Positions 1 to 6,677 of a stretch of 11,901 nt of DNA are shown here, in pieces (positions within the stretch are counted from its first letter, which is position 1; each line of letters opens with the position of its first letter). Under the pieces are notes generated by a model, which was given only the letters and a program-made list of their open reading frames with translations, did no database searches and was not told the origin of the DNA. Made by a program: the position numbers and the translations under genes. This DNA comes from Dysgonamonadaceae bacterium (lineage in GTDB: Bacteria; Bacteroidota; Bacteroidia; Bacteroidales; Azobacteroidaceae), in assembly GCA_031260235.1 (NCBI GenBank), contig JAIRKG010000055.1, positions 1 through 11,901 of the forward strand, given 5' to 3'.

Positions 1-115
1 GCTTGATTCTGTTCAACCGTTGAATATAAGGATGATTGATAATTCTGTAAATAAATTCGTTGGGGATGTTGATGAAACCAAAGACGGGGTCGTTGATTAT
101 TTTTGTTTTTTCCAT
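1..115 (-). CDS. HD-domain phosphohydrolase, N-terminal fragment (cut by window edge)
   Basis: Reading the minus strand from an ATG at 115 gives an open frame of 38 codons that runs off the window. It begins MEKTKIINDPVFGFINIP and continues to NHPYIQRLNRIK. This is the characteristic opening of the Bacteroidota HD-superfamily phosphohydrolases of the COG1078/dGTPase-like group, where 'NDPvfGfi.ip' is followed by 'HP.vQRL.RI'. Family members are metal-dependent phosphohydrolases, some acting on dNTPs. The HD metal-binding residues lie beyond the window, so catalytic competence cannot be judged. The start is supported by a TACCTTTG promoter word 24 bases upstream. The gene follows the terminator of the export operon and is read separately from it. 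The identification rests on the N-terminal pattern only. Confidence 0.8.
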   Translation of the reverse strand, partial: MEKTKIINDPVFGFINIPNEFIYRIINHPYIQRLNRIK

Positions 116-138
116 AATACATGCGATATTTACGGCGG

Positions 139-146
139 CAAAGGTA
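139..146 (-). promoter_or_regulatory. Bacteroidota-type -7 element for the HD gene
   Basis: The minus strand reads TACCTTTG, an exact match to the Bacteroidota -7 word TAnnTTTG. Transcription would start near 132, leaving a leader of about 17 bases before the ATG at 115. No convincing TTTG -33 box stands 19 to 21 bases upstream. Confidence 0.65.
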
Positions 147-161
147 ACGATTATTTGCATG

Positions 162-213
162 TAAAAAAAGCAATAAGCCCGCGGGGGGGAGTCTTCCCCC
201 GGGATTATTTTTT
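162..213 (-). terminator. GC-rich hairpin terminator of the export operon, possibly bidirectional
   Basis: A stem pairs AATAA at 172-176 with TTATT at 205-209, CCCG at 178-181 with CGGG at 200-203, and GGGGA at 186-190 with TCCCC at 195-199, with a four-base loop and a small bulge. On the minus strand it is followed by a run of seven T (168-162), right for terminating the operon whose last stop codon is at 234. On the plus strand it is followed by a T run at 208-213, so it could work both ways, but no plus-strand gene comes from the left. Confidence 0.65.
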
Positions 214-233
214 GACGGGGAGACCGGATTGCT

Positions 234-1343
234 TCATCGCTTCCGGTAACTAACCAGCGCCAATCCATTTAGCATAATTGAATAGACTGCCAATGCGGAC
301 AGTTGCCGCCAAATATCCGCAAAGCCGCTTCCTTTCAGGAAAGTCATCCGCATGATTTCGATGAAATAGCGCAGGGGATTGAAACAGGTAAAGGTTTGCG
401 CCCACTGCGGCATACTTGCTATGGGGGTGAAGAGGCCGCTGATTAGGATAAATATTATAAGGAAAAAGAAGATGACGAACATGGCTTGCTGCAACGTTGA
501 CGAATAATTGGAAATCACCAGCCCAAGTCCGGAGACGGTGGAAATATAGATTAATACGGAAAGATAAATGGTCGGCAGGTTGCTTTTCGGAACCAGTCCG
601 TAAATCAGTCCTGCGAGGCATAAGGTGACGGTGAAAACAAATAGACCGATTGTCCAGTAGGGTATGAGTTTTCCGAGGATGAAGAAAAACTTGCTGACGG
701 GGGTTACATTGATTTGCTCGATAGTGCCGGTTTCTTTTTCGCTCACGATGTTCAATGCAGGGAGGAATCCGCAAAGCAAAGTCATCAGGATAACAATCAG
801 GGCGGGAATCATAAATGTTTTGTAATCTAAAAAAGAATTGAAGCGGGCTTGCGGGATAATTTGAATGTGGGGAATATTTGCCTTGCCTGCTTCGGGAATT
901 TGTTCGGCGCGGATTTCAGCGGCAAAATCCCGTACAATCGCGTTCATATAGCCCGAGCTCAATCCACCTTTCATTATATCGACTGCGTTGGCGGAAATCA
1001 TTACGCTCGCTTCGCCCCTGTTCATCAGGTTTTTCTCAAAGCCGGGCTGAATGTCAAGCAGCATATCGCTTTTTCCGTCTTCGATGATTGCGATTCCCGC
1101 ATCGTTGGTTTCTGCGGAGGCTATCAAATTAAAGTAAGTCGAAGCTCTGATTTTCTCCGACAGGCGTTTCGACAGCGTGCTGTGATCTCTGTCGATTACA
1201 ATCACATTGAGGTTTTTAATTTCCTGGTCGGCAGCCCACGGAAACACGAGCAGCACCAGAAAAGGGAATACGAGGATTAATTTCGGGATAAAAGCATTCC
1301 GAAAAGTTTGTTTAAATTCTTTTTCTATTAAGTATCGCAACAT
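234..1343 (-). CDS. ABC-2 type transporter permease (YbhR/YhhJ-like), second permease
   Basis: This is a 369-residue inner-membrane permease of the ABC2_membrane_3 family and the last gene of the efflux operon. One membrane segment lies near residues 21-36, followed by a long periplasmic domain (about 38-175). Five more segments follow near 177-198, 224-248, 257-279, 287-308 and 343-365. The cytosolic coupling motif EKETGTIEQINVTPV (202-216) sits after the second segment, as in the family. 'FTPIASMPQWAQ' (305-316) before the last segments is also typical. It should pair with the neighbouring permease as a heterodimer driven by the two ATPases upstream. The gap from the first permease is 48 bases and carries a repeat-like element. 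Length is normal. The substrate cannot be read from sequence; related E. coli YbhFSR and YhiI/RbbA/YhhJ systems export drugs or other hydrophobic compounds. Confidence 0.9.
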   Translation of the reverse strand: MLRYLIEKEFKQTFRNAFIPKLILVFPFLVLLVFPWAADQEIKNLNVIVIDRDHSTLSKRLSEKIRASTYFNLIASAETNDAGIAIIEDGKSDMLLDIQPGFEKNLMNRGEASVMISANAVDIMKGGLSSGYMNAIVRDFAAEIRAEQIPEAGKANIPHIQIIPQARFNSFLDYKTFMIPALIVILMTLLCGFLPALNIVSEKETGTIEQINVTPVSKFFFILGKLIPYWTIGLFVFTVTLCLAGLIYGLVPKSNLPTIYLSVLIYISTVSGLGLVISNYSSTLQQAMFVIFFFLIIFILISGLFTPIASMPQWAQTFTCFNPLRYFIEIMRMTFLKGSGFADIWRQLSALAVYSIMLNGLALVSYRKR

Positions 1344-1356
1344 ATTTTTTATATTT

Positions 1357-1387
1357 AGCCTCCCCTGTGCCCTCTCCTTCGGAGGAA
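1357..1387. repeat. Degenerate CTCC/GGAG intergenic repeat between the two permease genes
   Basis: The plus strand reads AGCCTCCCC, then a few bases, then CTCTCC-TTC-GGAGGA. CTCC at 1374-1377 and GGAG at 1381-1384 form a hairpin with a TTC loop. Sequences of the form AGCCTCCCC...CCTCCTTCGGAGG are, from memory, abundant intergenic repeats in Bacteroidales; this looks like a decayed copy. It lies inside the operon and so is transcribed between the permease genes. Confidence 0.4.
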
Positions 1388-1391
1388 AACG

Positions 1392-2537
1392 TTATTCCAA
1401 CCGTGCTTTTATATTTCTCAAACTCACTGTAAGAATAAGGACAGCCATCCCCAGCAAAATTGACATTTCCTTTAATACGGAACGTACCGGCGCACCTTCG
1501 ATAATCAGTTTTTTCGCCCCCTCGTTAAACCAACGTGCCGGAACGAGGCCGGAAATCCATTGCAGGACAGGCGGCATACTTTCGATTGGAAAAACATAGC
1601 CCGAAAGTATCATTACAGGCATTATCAAACCCATTCCCGAAGCCAAAATGGCGGCAACCTGCGTCTTGACAATGGTCGAAATCAACAGTCCTAACGACAG
1701 TCCTACGACAATGAACAGCAGGGTAAAAACATTCAGCCACAGGAGGCTTCCGGTAACAGGAACGTCCAGCACAAATACCGACAGTAATAATATAAGAATA
1801 AATATGAACCACGAAATGATAAAATAGGGGACCAGTTTGGAAATAACGATATAAACAGGCTTCACCGGCGAAGCCAGCAAGACCTCCATTGTTCCCGTTT
1901 CTTTTTCCCGCACGATGGCAACGGAGGTCATCATCGCGCAAATGAGCATGAAAACCAGTCCCATCAACCCGGGGACAAAATTGTAGGCGCTCCGCATTTC
2001 CGGATTGTATAACATGCGGACTTCGGAGTTGATACGTACCGGAATATCCGTTTCCCGCAACAGTTCCCGCTGATAATCGGAAATAACGCCGGTAGCGTAG
2101 GAAGCCACCGTCTGCCCGTGATTTGGATCGCTCGCATCAACGAGCAGTTGCACGGCAGCATCGCCCGTATGATAAAGGTTTTCGCCGAAATTTTCGCCGA
2201 AAATGACGATAAGTCCTGTCTTCCCTTTCTTAAATTCGCGTTCCGCATCGCTTATGGTGTTCAGGCGGAGTGCCACATTGAAATATTCGCTTGCGTTCAG
2301 CCGGTTGATAATCCGGTTGGTTGCCTCATCGTTAGACGGGTCGAAAACCGCGACTTTCACGTCTTTCACATTCGTGCTGATTGCGAATCCGATAATCAGA
2401 ATTTGAAACACGGGGATTCCGATAATCACCAGTACTGTTCGTATATCGCGGAAAATGTGGTAAAACTCCTTTTGCACGAAAGCGGTTAGAATTGAGCATT
2501 GAGAATTGAGCATTTTGGCGTGTGGTATCATATTCAT
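1392..2537 (-). CDS. ABC-2 type transporter permease (YbhS-like), first permease
   Basis: This is a 381-residue inner-membrane permease. The open frame extends further upstream to 2669, but that part overlaps the ATPase gene and reads as unrelated sequence. The ATG at 2537, five bases after the ATPase stop codon, is the natural coupled start, with GAGGAAAA upstream as a possible ribosome site. Further Met codons at 2531 and 2513 are alternatives. Membrane segments lie near residues 34-52, 187-209, 235-256, 265-289, 294-316 and 355-374, with a periplasmic domain between the first two. The coupling motif EKETGTMEVLLASPVKP is at 211-227 and FPIESMPPVLQWISG at 316-330, both typical of YbhS/YhhJ permeases. 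The N-terminus before FVQKEF carries repeat-like coding sequence (LNSQCSIL). It probably pairs with the second permease. Confidence 0.9.
   Translation of the reverse strand: MNMIPHAKMLNSQCSILTAFVQKEFYHIFRDIRTVLVIIGIPVFQILIIGFAISTNVKDVKVAVFDPSNDEATNRIINRLNASEYFNVALRLNTISDAEREFKKGKTGLIVIFGENFGENLYHTGDAAVQLLVDASDPNHGQTVASYATGVISDYQRELLRETDIPVRINSEVRMLYNPEMRSAYNFVPGLMGLVFMLICAMMTSVAIVREKETGTMEVLLASPVKPVYIVISKLVPYFIISWFIFILILLLSVFVLDVPVTGSLLWLNVFTLLFIVVGLSLGLLISTIVKTQVAAILASGMGLIMPVMILSGYVFPIESMPPVLQWISGLVPARWFNEGAKKLIIEGAPVRSVLKEMSILLGMAVLILTVSLRNIKARLE
2488..2513. repeat. Tandem GAATTGAGCATT-type sequence at the 5' end of the first permease gene
   Basis: The unit AGAATTGAGCATT is followed at once by GAGAATTGAGCAT, two near-identical copies 14 bases apart. 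Read on the minus strand they encode MLNSQCSIL at the start of the permease. The family core begins just afterwards at AFVQKEF. This resembles the short AT-rich repeats that are often read as 'NSQFSIL' or 'NYQLSI' in Bacteroidales proteins. Confidence 0.45.
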
Positions 2538-2542
2538 TGTTT

Positions 2543-3289
2543 TCAGGTTTTCCTCGCCAATTGTCGAAACACCTCGTCCATATTTCCAGCCCGAAACCGC
2601 TCCTTCAACCGCCGCGGCGTGTCCAGTGCTTCGATTCGCCCGTCTACCATGATGGACACGCGGTTGCAATATTCAGCCTCGTCCATGTAGTGGGTTGTTA
2701 CGAAAATGGTTGTGCCTCGGTTGGCCGATTCATATATCATTTCCCAAAACCGGCGGCGCGTGATTGGATCAACTCCGCCCGTCGGTTCGTCGAGAAAGAC
2801 GATTTTCGGCTCATGAAAGATGGCTACGGAAAAGGCTAATTTCTGCTTCCAGCCCAGCGGTAAGTCCCTGACAAGGACGTTCCGTTCGTTCGTTAGTCCG
2901 ATTCTTTCCAGCGTTTCCCCGGTTTTCCGCGCAATCAGTTTTTCGTTCACCCCATAAATTCCGGCAAACAGCCGAATGTTTTCCCAGACCTTCAAATCTT
3001 CATACAGAGAGAATTTTTGGCTCATATAACCGATGTTTTTTTTCACCATTTCAGGCTGTTTCTCTATATCGTAACCTGCTACAAATCCCTTGCCTGACGT
3101 GGGTTCGATCAGCCCGCACAACATGCGCATGGCAGTCGTTTTCCCTGCCCCGTTGGCACCCAGAAAACCGAATATCTCCCCTTTGCCGACCATAAACGTA
3201 ATCCGATCGACGGCGGTGAATCTTCCGAATTTTTTAGTCAATTGCTCAACTTCTATGATTGATAATTGACAATCTGTTTTGTGGCGCAT
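2543..3289 (-). CDS. ABC transporter ATPase, second YbhF-like half (canonical ATP-binding residues)
   Basis: This 248-residue cytosolic ATP-binding subunit corresponds to the C-terminal half of fused E. coli YbhF. Walker A is GANGAGKTT (44-52). The Q-loop glutamine is Q91 in GYMSQKFSLYEDL. Walker B is KIVFLDEPTGGVD, with D167 and the catalytic E168. The switch histidine is H200 in TTHYMDEAEYC. The signature motif, usually LSGGQ, is LPLGW (143-147), a degenerate form. Its site partner is therefore expected to be the other ATPase, which has an intact LSGGM. The N-terminus DCQLSII is encoded by an AT-rich repeat-like stretch just before the family core (EVEQLTKKFG). It starts 37 bases after the first ATPase and ends five bases before the first permease. 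Confidence 0.93.
   Translation of the reverse strand: MRHKTDCQLSIIEVEQLTKKFGRFTAVDRITFMVGKGEIFGFLGANGAGKTTAMRMLCGLIEPTSGKGFVAGYDIEKQPEMVKKNIGYMSQKFSLYEDLKVWENIRLFAGIYGVNEKLIARKTGETLERIGLTNERNVLVRDLPLGWKQKLAFSVAIFHEPKIVFLDEPTGGVDPITRRRFWEMIYESANRGTTIFVTTHYMDEAEYCNRVSIMVDGRIEALDTPRRLKERFRAGNMDEVFRQLARKT
3256..3273. repeat. ATTGATAATTGACAAT element at the start of the second ATPase gene
   Basis: The plus strand reads TGATTGATAATTGACAAT, two staggered TTGAyAAT units. On the minus strand it encodes CQLSII in the N-terminus of the ATPase. Similar words recur at the first ATPase start and around the adaptor 3' end. Confidence 0.45.
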
Positions 3290-3326
3290 AATTGCTTGTT
3301 TTATTATTATTTTATGAATTATTTAT

Positions 3327-4241
3327 CTAATTGTACGCACTTCCCGGCAAGATCTCCGCGCCGTCCGCTATTCTATTCATTAAATAAATAAAGCAGTCCT
3401 CGATTGTCGGCTCAATCTCCGTCAAATTCGGAATATTCCCGTCGACGTTCCCATCCTTAAATACAATATGCAGAAATTCACCTGACATAAAAGCGGATTT
3501 TACGCCGGGATTTTTACGTAACTCCAATAATAATAAATAATTATTTTCGGAATATGCCTGATACAATTTTTCGGGGAACGATGCGGTGATTTTTTCCGGC
3601 GATGCAATCGAAAGAATTTGCCCATGCTGTATAAGCGCAATGTGGTCACACAGCCGCGCTTCGTCCATATAGGGCGTGGAAACAACAATCGTAATGCCTT
3701 CCTTCTTCAACTTTTTGAGCATTTCCCAAAATTCTTTCCGGGATACAGGGTCGACGCCGGTCGTCGGCTCGTCCAGAAAAAGAACAGTCGGCTTGTGAAT
3801 CAAAGCGCACGACAGCGCCAATTTTTGCTTCATACCGCCTGAAAGTTTCCCTGCACGCCGCTGCTTAAACGGTTCTATCTGCCGGTAAATATCGCTTATC
3901 AGGTGATAATTCTCCTCTACCGTTGTATTAAAAACCGTTGCATAAAAATTCAAATTTTCCTCAACCGACAAGTCCTGATACAGGGAAAAACGCCCCGGCA
4001 TGTAGCCAATGCGTTTGCGTAACTCGCGGAAATCTTTCACAACGTCCAGACCATCAACCGTCGCATGTCCCGAATCGGCAAGAATTAAGGACGTAAGGAT
4101 ACGAAAGAGCGTAGTTTTGCCGGCGCCGTCAGGTCCGATTAAGCCGAAGATTTCGCCTTTTTCTATATCTAATGATATATTTTTCAGTGCTACCACCCTG
4201 CCAAAGTTCTTACTGATTAATTGACAATTAACAATTATCAT
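3327..4241 (-). CDS. ABC transporter ATPase, first YbhF-like half (missing Q-loop Gln and switch His)
   Basis: This is a 304-residue ATP-binding subunit. The frame is open to 4286, but the extra 15 residues (starting MFFYEGEKYNKRRSR) match nothing in the family, whereas MIIVNCQLISKNFG from 4241 opens directly into the ABC fold, so I chose that start. Walker A is GPDGAGKTT (36-44), the signature is an intact LSGGM (133-137), and Walker B is VLFLDEPTTGVD with D157 and E158. Two switch residues differ from consensus. The Q-loop reads GYMPGRFSLYQDL with Gly at 83 where Gln is expected, and the H-loop reads VVSTPYMDEA with Pro190 in place of His. The C-terminal 90 residues beyond the ABC core resemble the tail of other drug-export ATPases. 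It corresponds to the N-terminal half of fused YbhF, here a separate gene. Confidence 0.92.
   Translation of the reverse strand: MIIVNCQLISKNFGRVVALKNISLDIEKGEIFGLIGPDGAGKTTLFRILTSLILADSGHATVDGLDVVKDFRELRKRIGYMPGRFSLYQDLSVEENLNFYATVFNTTVEENYHLISDIYRQIEPFKQRRAGKLSGGMKQKLALSCALIHKPTVLFLDEPTTGVDPVSRKEFWEMLKKLKKEGITIVVSTPYMDEARLCDHIALIQHGQILSIASPEKITASFPEKLYQAYSENNYLLLLELRKNPGVKSAFMSGEFLHIVFKDGNVDGNIPNLTEIEPTIEDCFIYLMNRIADGAEILPGSAYN
4216..4240. repeat. AATTGACAATTAACAATTAT element at the start of the first ATPase gene
   Basis: Three overlapping near-copies of an (A)ATTgACAATTA word occupy the codons right after the chosen ATG at 4241. Read on the minus strand they encode IIVNCQLI. The same kind of sequence occurs in the other ATPase gene. 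Confidence 0.45.
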
Positions 4242-4290
4242 ACGACTTCTTCTTTTATTATATTTTTCTCCTTCATAAAAAAACACCGTT

Positions 4291-4350
4291 AGTAATTGAT
4301 AATTTACTATTGTTAGCGCCTAATTGTCACTTATCAATAATCAATTGTCC
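4291..4350. repeat. Cluster of AATTGATAATT/AATTGTCA words between adaptor and first ATPase
   Basis: AGTAATTGATAATTTA (4291-4306) and AATTGTCACTTATCAATAATCAATTGTCC (4322-4350, given in two parts: AATTGTCACTTATC and AATAATCAATTGTCC) lie in opposite orientations around the adaptor stop codon at 4327-4329. The second part encodes the last residues of the adaptor (GQLIIDK). The arrangement could fold in the transcript between the two genes. Confidence 0.4.
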
Positions 4351-5223
4351 ATACATACCGATTTTAAGGTAGCCGTCATTTTCCACCGCCACTTTCACCG
4401 CATAAACAAGATTTGCCCGCTCATCCTTAGTAAGAATTGTGCGTGGCGTAAACTCCGCCTTGTCGGAAATCCAAGTAACTGTTCCGGTGTAGGGTCTCAT
4501 TTCGTTTTTTCCAAAATCGGCAAACACGGTTATCTGTTGATTCAGTTTGATTTGACTCAGCAAATCGGCGGTGATATAAGCACGCAAAAAGATCCGGTCA
4601 ATGTCTGCGACCTTAAACAGCGCCTTTCCTTGCCCGACAACCTCGCCCCGCTCGACATACTTACTCAGCACAACGCCGTCTAACGGACTGGAAATAATGC
4701 TTTTATTCAGCATATCGTTTATTTGCTCCACCTGCGCCTGCATACTCAAGGATTCCGCCGCGACGCTTCTGTTGCTGTTCCGCAAACTCTCTGTTTGAGC
4801 CGCTAATTGCCGTTGCAGCACATCAATCGACGACTGGATATCATCCACCTGCTTCTGCGTAGCAGCGTTGGAATTCAACAATTTATTGAAGCGCGCCAAT
4901 TCCGTTTGCTGCTTCTCAATCTGTTGTTTGAGCGACGCAATTTGCAGGGAAATGTTATAACTGCGGCTATCAACCGCCTTCATTCCGGCCAGCAATTGCT
5001 TCCTTTTTAAATACAACTGCACAGTATCGACCAGCCCAACAGGCTCATAAGCCCTCACCGATTGCCCCTCTTCCACATCCAGTGTCATCACCTGCCCGGC
5101 AACCTGTGATGAGACAATCACTTCCGTCGCCTCAAAAGTTCCCGAAGCATCATAATTTCCCGCTTGCTTGCCGCAATTCGACAGGAAAAACAATCCCATA
5201 AAAAATAAAATCCCTCTTTTCAT
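4327..5223 (-). CDS. HlyD/YbhG-family periplasmic adaptor lipoprotein
   Basis: This 298-residue membrane fusion protein joins the inner-membrane ABC complex to the outer-membrane channel. MKRGILFFMGLFFLSNC is a lipoprotein signal, with the lipidated cysteine at C17; Asn just before it is unusual for the classic lipobox but tolerated in this phylum. The two lipoyl halves are at about residues 35-66 and 178-207 (SPLDGVVLSKYVERGEVV). They flank a helical coiled-coil hairpin at about 70-175 that is rich in Gln, Glu and Lys. The beta-barrel domain follows and ends with AEFTPRTILTKDERANLVYAV (256-276), close to the YbhG pattern. The gene begins five bases after the channel gene stop and is followed by the ATPase genes. 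The last residues (QLIIDK) fall in a repeat-like AT-rich stretch. Confidence 0.92.
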   Translation of the reverse strand: MKRGILFFMGLFFLSNCGKQAGNYDASGTFEATEVIVSSQVAGQVMTLDVEEGQSVRAYEPVGLVDTVQLYLKRKQLLAGMKAVDSRSYNISLQIASLKQQIEKQQTELARFNKLLNSNAATQKQVDDIQSSIDVLQRQLAAQTESLRNSNRSVAAESLSMQAQVEQINDMLNKSIISSPLDGVVLSKYVERGEVVGQGKALFKVADIDRIFLRAYITADLLSQIKLNQQITVFADFGKNEMRPYTGTVTWISDKAEFTPRTILTKDERANLVYAVKVAVENDGYLKIGMYGQLIIDK

Positions 5224-5228
5224 AACCC

Positions 5229-6488
5229 TTAATTCTTAATTGTATATTTCAGTTTATGTATTGCAATCAACAACTCAATCTCCCGCGCCGCCTTCGTTTG
5301 TCGTGCCATATCCTCGCGGCTGATTTCCTGCAGCAAATCGGTAACGGTCATCGTCCCGTTGTTCACTTTTGCCTCCGCCGCCTTGCGAATATTTTCGCGA
5401 AGCGCAATAACCTCCTCGTCGTCCTTCATCAAATCACGAATGCGCTTGATGTCCCTGTTTTCGCGGCTTGCCGTTATCTGTGTATTATAAAGGAACAGTT
5501 CGCGCCGGGCGCCAACCATATTTTTATTCACCTCTATCTTCCGCAAATCATTTTTCTGCGTATAAAGTGAGCCGAAATTCCACACCAAACGAATCCCACC
5601 AATGTAAAACGGCTCAAAAACATTCGACAGCATATTTAGCGCCGGACGACCGAAACCGCCCTGCACAAACAAGCTCAATTTAGGCATGTAGTCGGATTTT
5701 ATCCGGCTCTTTTGCGCGTCGAACAAACTGTTTTGCGCGTCAAACAACAGCAATTCGGGGCGGTTGCTTGTCGTGAAAATATCCGGCGGCGCGACCGAAG
5801 GTTTTAGCAAAACAACGTCTTCCTTCAGCGTTTCGCCAATCATAATCGCAAGCATCTCCACGTATGCCGCACGTGTCGCCACAAGTTGGGTACATGCCTG
5901 TTTCACATTGATTTGTTCCACTTTGACTGCGTCGAGATCGGATGCGTTGGCAATACCGTTTTCGATATAACCGGCAACTTTCAGTCGGTTGCGTTCCAAT
6001 TCCTCTGCGAGCAATCGGTTCAGTTCCAACTGTACGTCAAACATCAAAATCCCAAAAAACAAATTGTTTACGCGCTCCTCAACAGTATACAGTTCCACTT
6101 CCAATTGCTTTTTTTCAACCTCGGAACTCTTTTCGACAATGCGCCGCTGCAACCGGACGATTCCGCCATCCCACAGCAGTTGATTAACCTCTGCCACAGC
6201 CATGTATTGGTCTTTACGGAGTGCGGGAATATCCAGCCCCGTAAATTGAACGGGGATTTTTACCACATCCGACTGGTATGTCGCTTTCACGTTCACTTGC
6301 AATTGAGGTAGCCAAGCTTTTCGAGCATTGGAAAGATTATAATTCTTTGCTCGTTCAATCAAATCATACTTCTTAATAAGGGGGTAATTGTTCCGCGCCT
6401 TTTCCTGACATTCCTCAATGGTCAAGCTGGGAAACGCTTCCGAATACAAACCGGCAGCCAGAATAAATAAAATAATTAGACGTTTCAT
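5229..6488 (-). CDS. TolC-family outer-membrane efflux channel
   Basis: This 419-residue protein has a Sec signal peptide (about residues 1-19, MKRLIILFILAAGLYSEAF) and begins its mature part with the family opening LTIEECQEKARNNYPLIKKYDL. Two OEP-type halves follow. Each has long polar helices with heptad-like character and a strand-forming stretch, such as WLPQLQVNVKATYQSD (58-73) and DYMPKLSLFVQGGFG in the second half. Three copies would form a channel through the outer membrane and periplasm, docking on the adaptor encoded five bases downstream. Length is usual for Bacteroidota members. It is the first gene of the operon. The preceding 147 bases lack an obvious TAnnTTTG promoter. Confidence 0.93.
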   Translation of the reverse strand: MKRLIILFILAAGLYSEAFPSLTIEECQEKARNNYPLIKKYDLIERAKNYNLSNARKAWLPQLQVNVKATYQSDVVKIPVQFTGLDIPALRKDQYMAVAEVNQLLWDGGIVRLQRRIVEKSSEVEKKQLEVELYTVEERVNNLFFGILMFDVQLELNRLLAEELERNRLKVAGYIENGIANASDLDAVKVEQINVKQACTQLVATRAAYVEMLAIMIGETLKEDVVLLKPSVAPPDIFTTSNRPELLLFDAQNSLFDAQKSRIKSDYMPKLSLFVQGGFGRPALNMLSNVFEPFYIGGIRLVWNFGSLYTQKNDLRKIEVNKNMVGARRELFLYNTQITASRENRDIKRIRDLMKDDEEVIALRENIRKAAEAKVNNGTMTVTDLLQEISREDMARQTKAAREIELLIAIHKLKYTIKN

Positions 6489-6509
6489 AACTCATAATTT
6501 CAAACTGTT

Positions 6510-6532
6510 AAATAATTGTATTCACATTATTT
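6510..6532. promoter_or_regulatory. Inverted repeat upstream of the efflux operon, possible operator
   Basis: AAATAAT (6510-6516) and ATTATTT (6526-6532) form a seven-base inverted repeat with a nine-base spacer, lying 22 to 44 bases before the start of the channel gene. This is a plausible place for a repressor site or promoter region. AT-rich inverted repeats arise easily by chance, so support is weak. Confidence 0.2.
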
Positions 6533-6635
6533 TGTTTTCGGTCGTCCAAGAAACTTTTCAGTGCGCCGGACTTATTCGGCAAAAGAGAAAGGGGGGAATT
6601 TTATTTATGCAAATAAAAATGTTAGAAAGAGAATT

Positions 6636-6658
6636 AAAAAAATCCGTTCCGGATTTTT
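6636..6658 (-). terminator. Intrinsic terminator after tRNA-Pro
   Basis: A perfect nine-base stem (AAAAATCCG at 6638-6646, CGGATTTTT at 6650-6658) with a three-base loop ends on the minus strand in seven T residues. It lies 20 bases past the tRNA 3' end and should insulate the efflux operon from tRNA and cysS transcription. Its symmetry also gives a shorter T run on the plus strand. Confidence 0.75.
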
Positions 6659-6677
6659 AAAACTTAACATCACGATG

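Noticed and set aside
20..253. Plus-strand open frame of 77 codons at the left edge
   Set aside because: It runs antisense to the HD gene start, through the terminator hairpin and into the permease stop; its product resembles no family I know, and the minus-strand reading is clearly the real gene.
849..1280. Long antisense frame opposite the second permease, with similar frames opposite most genes
   Set aside because: These are by-products of codon composition in the real genes; the translations have no recognisable motifs.
2538..2669. N-terminal extension of the first permease overlapping the second ATPase
   Set aside because: The extension is the ATPase gene read in another frame; the coupled ATG at 2537 fits the family.
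6418..6660. Plus-strand open frame of 80 codons between the channel gene and tRNA-Pro
   Set aside because: It begins antisense to the channel gene signal peptide and ends in the tRNA terminator; no promoter word, no family resemblance.
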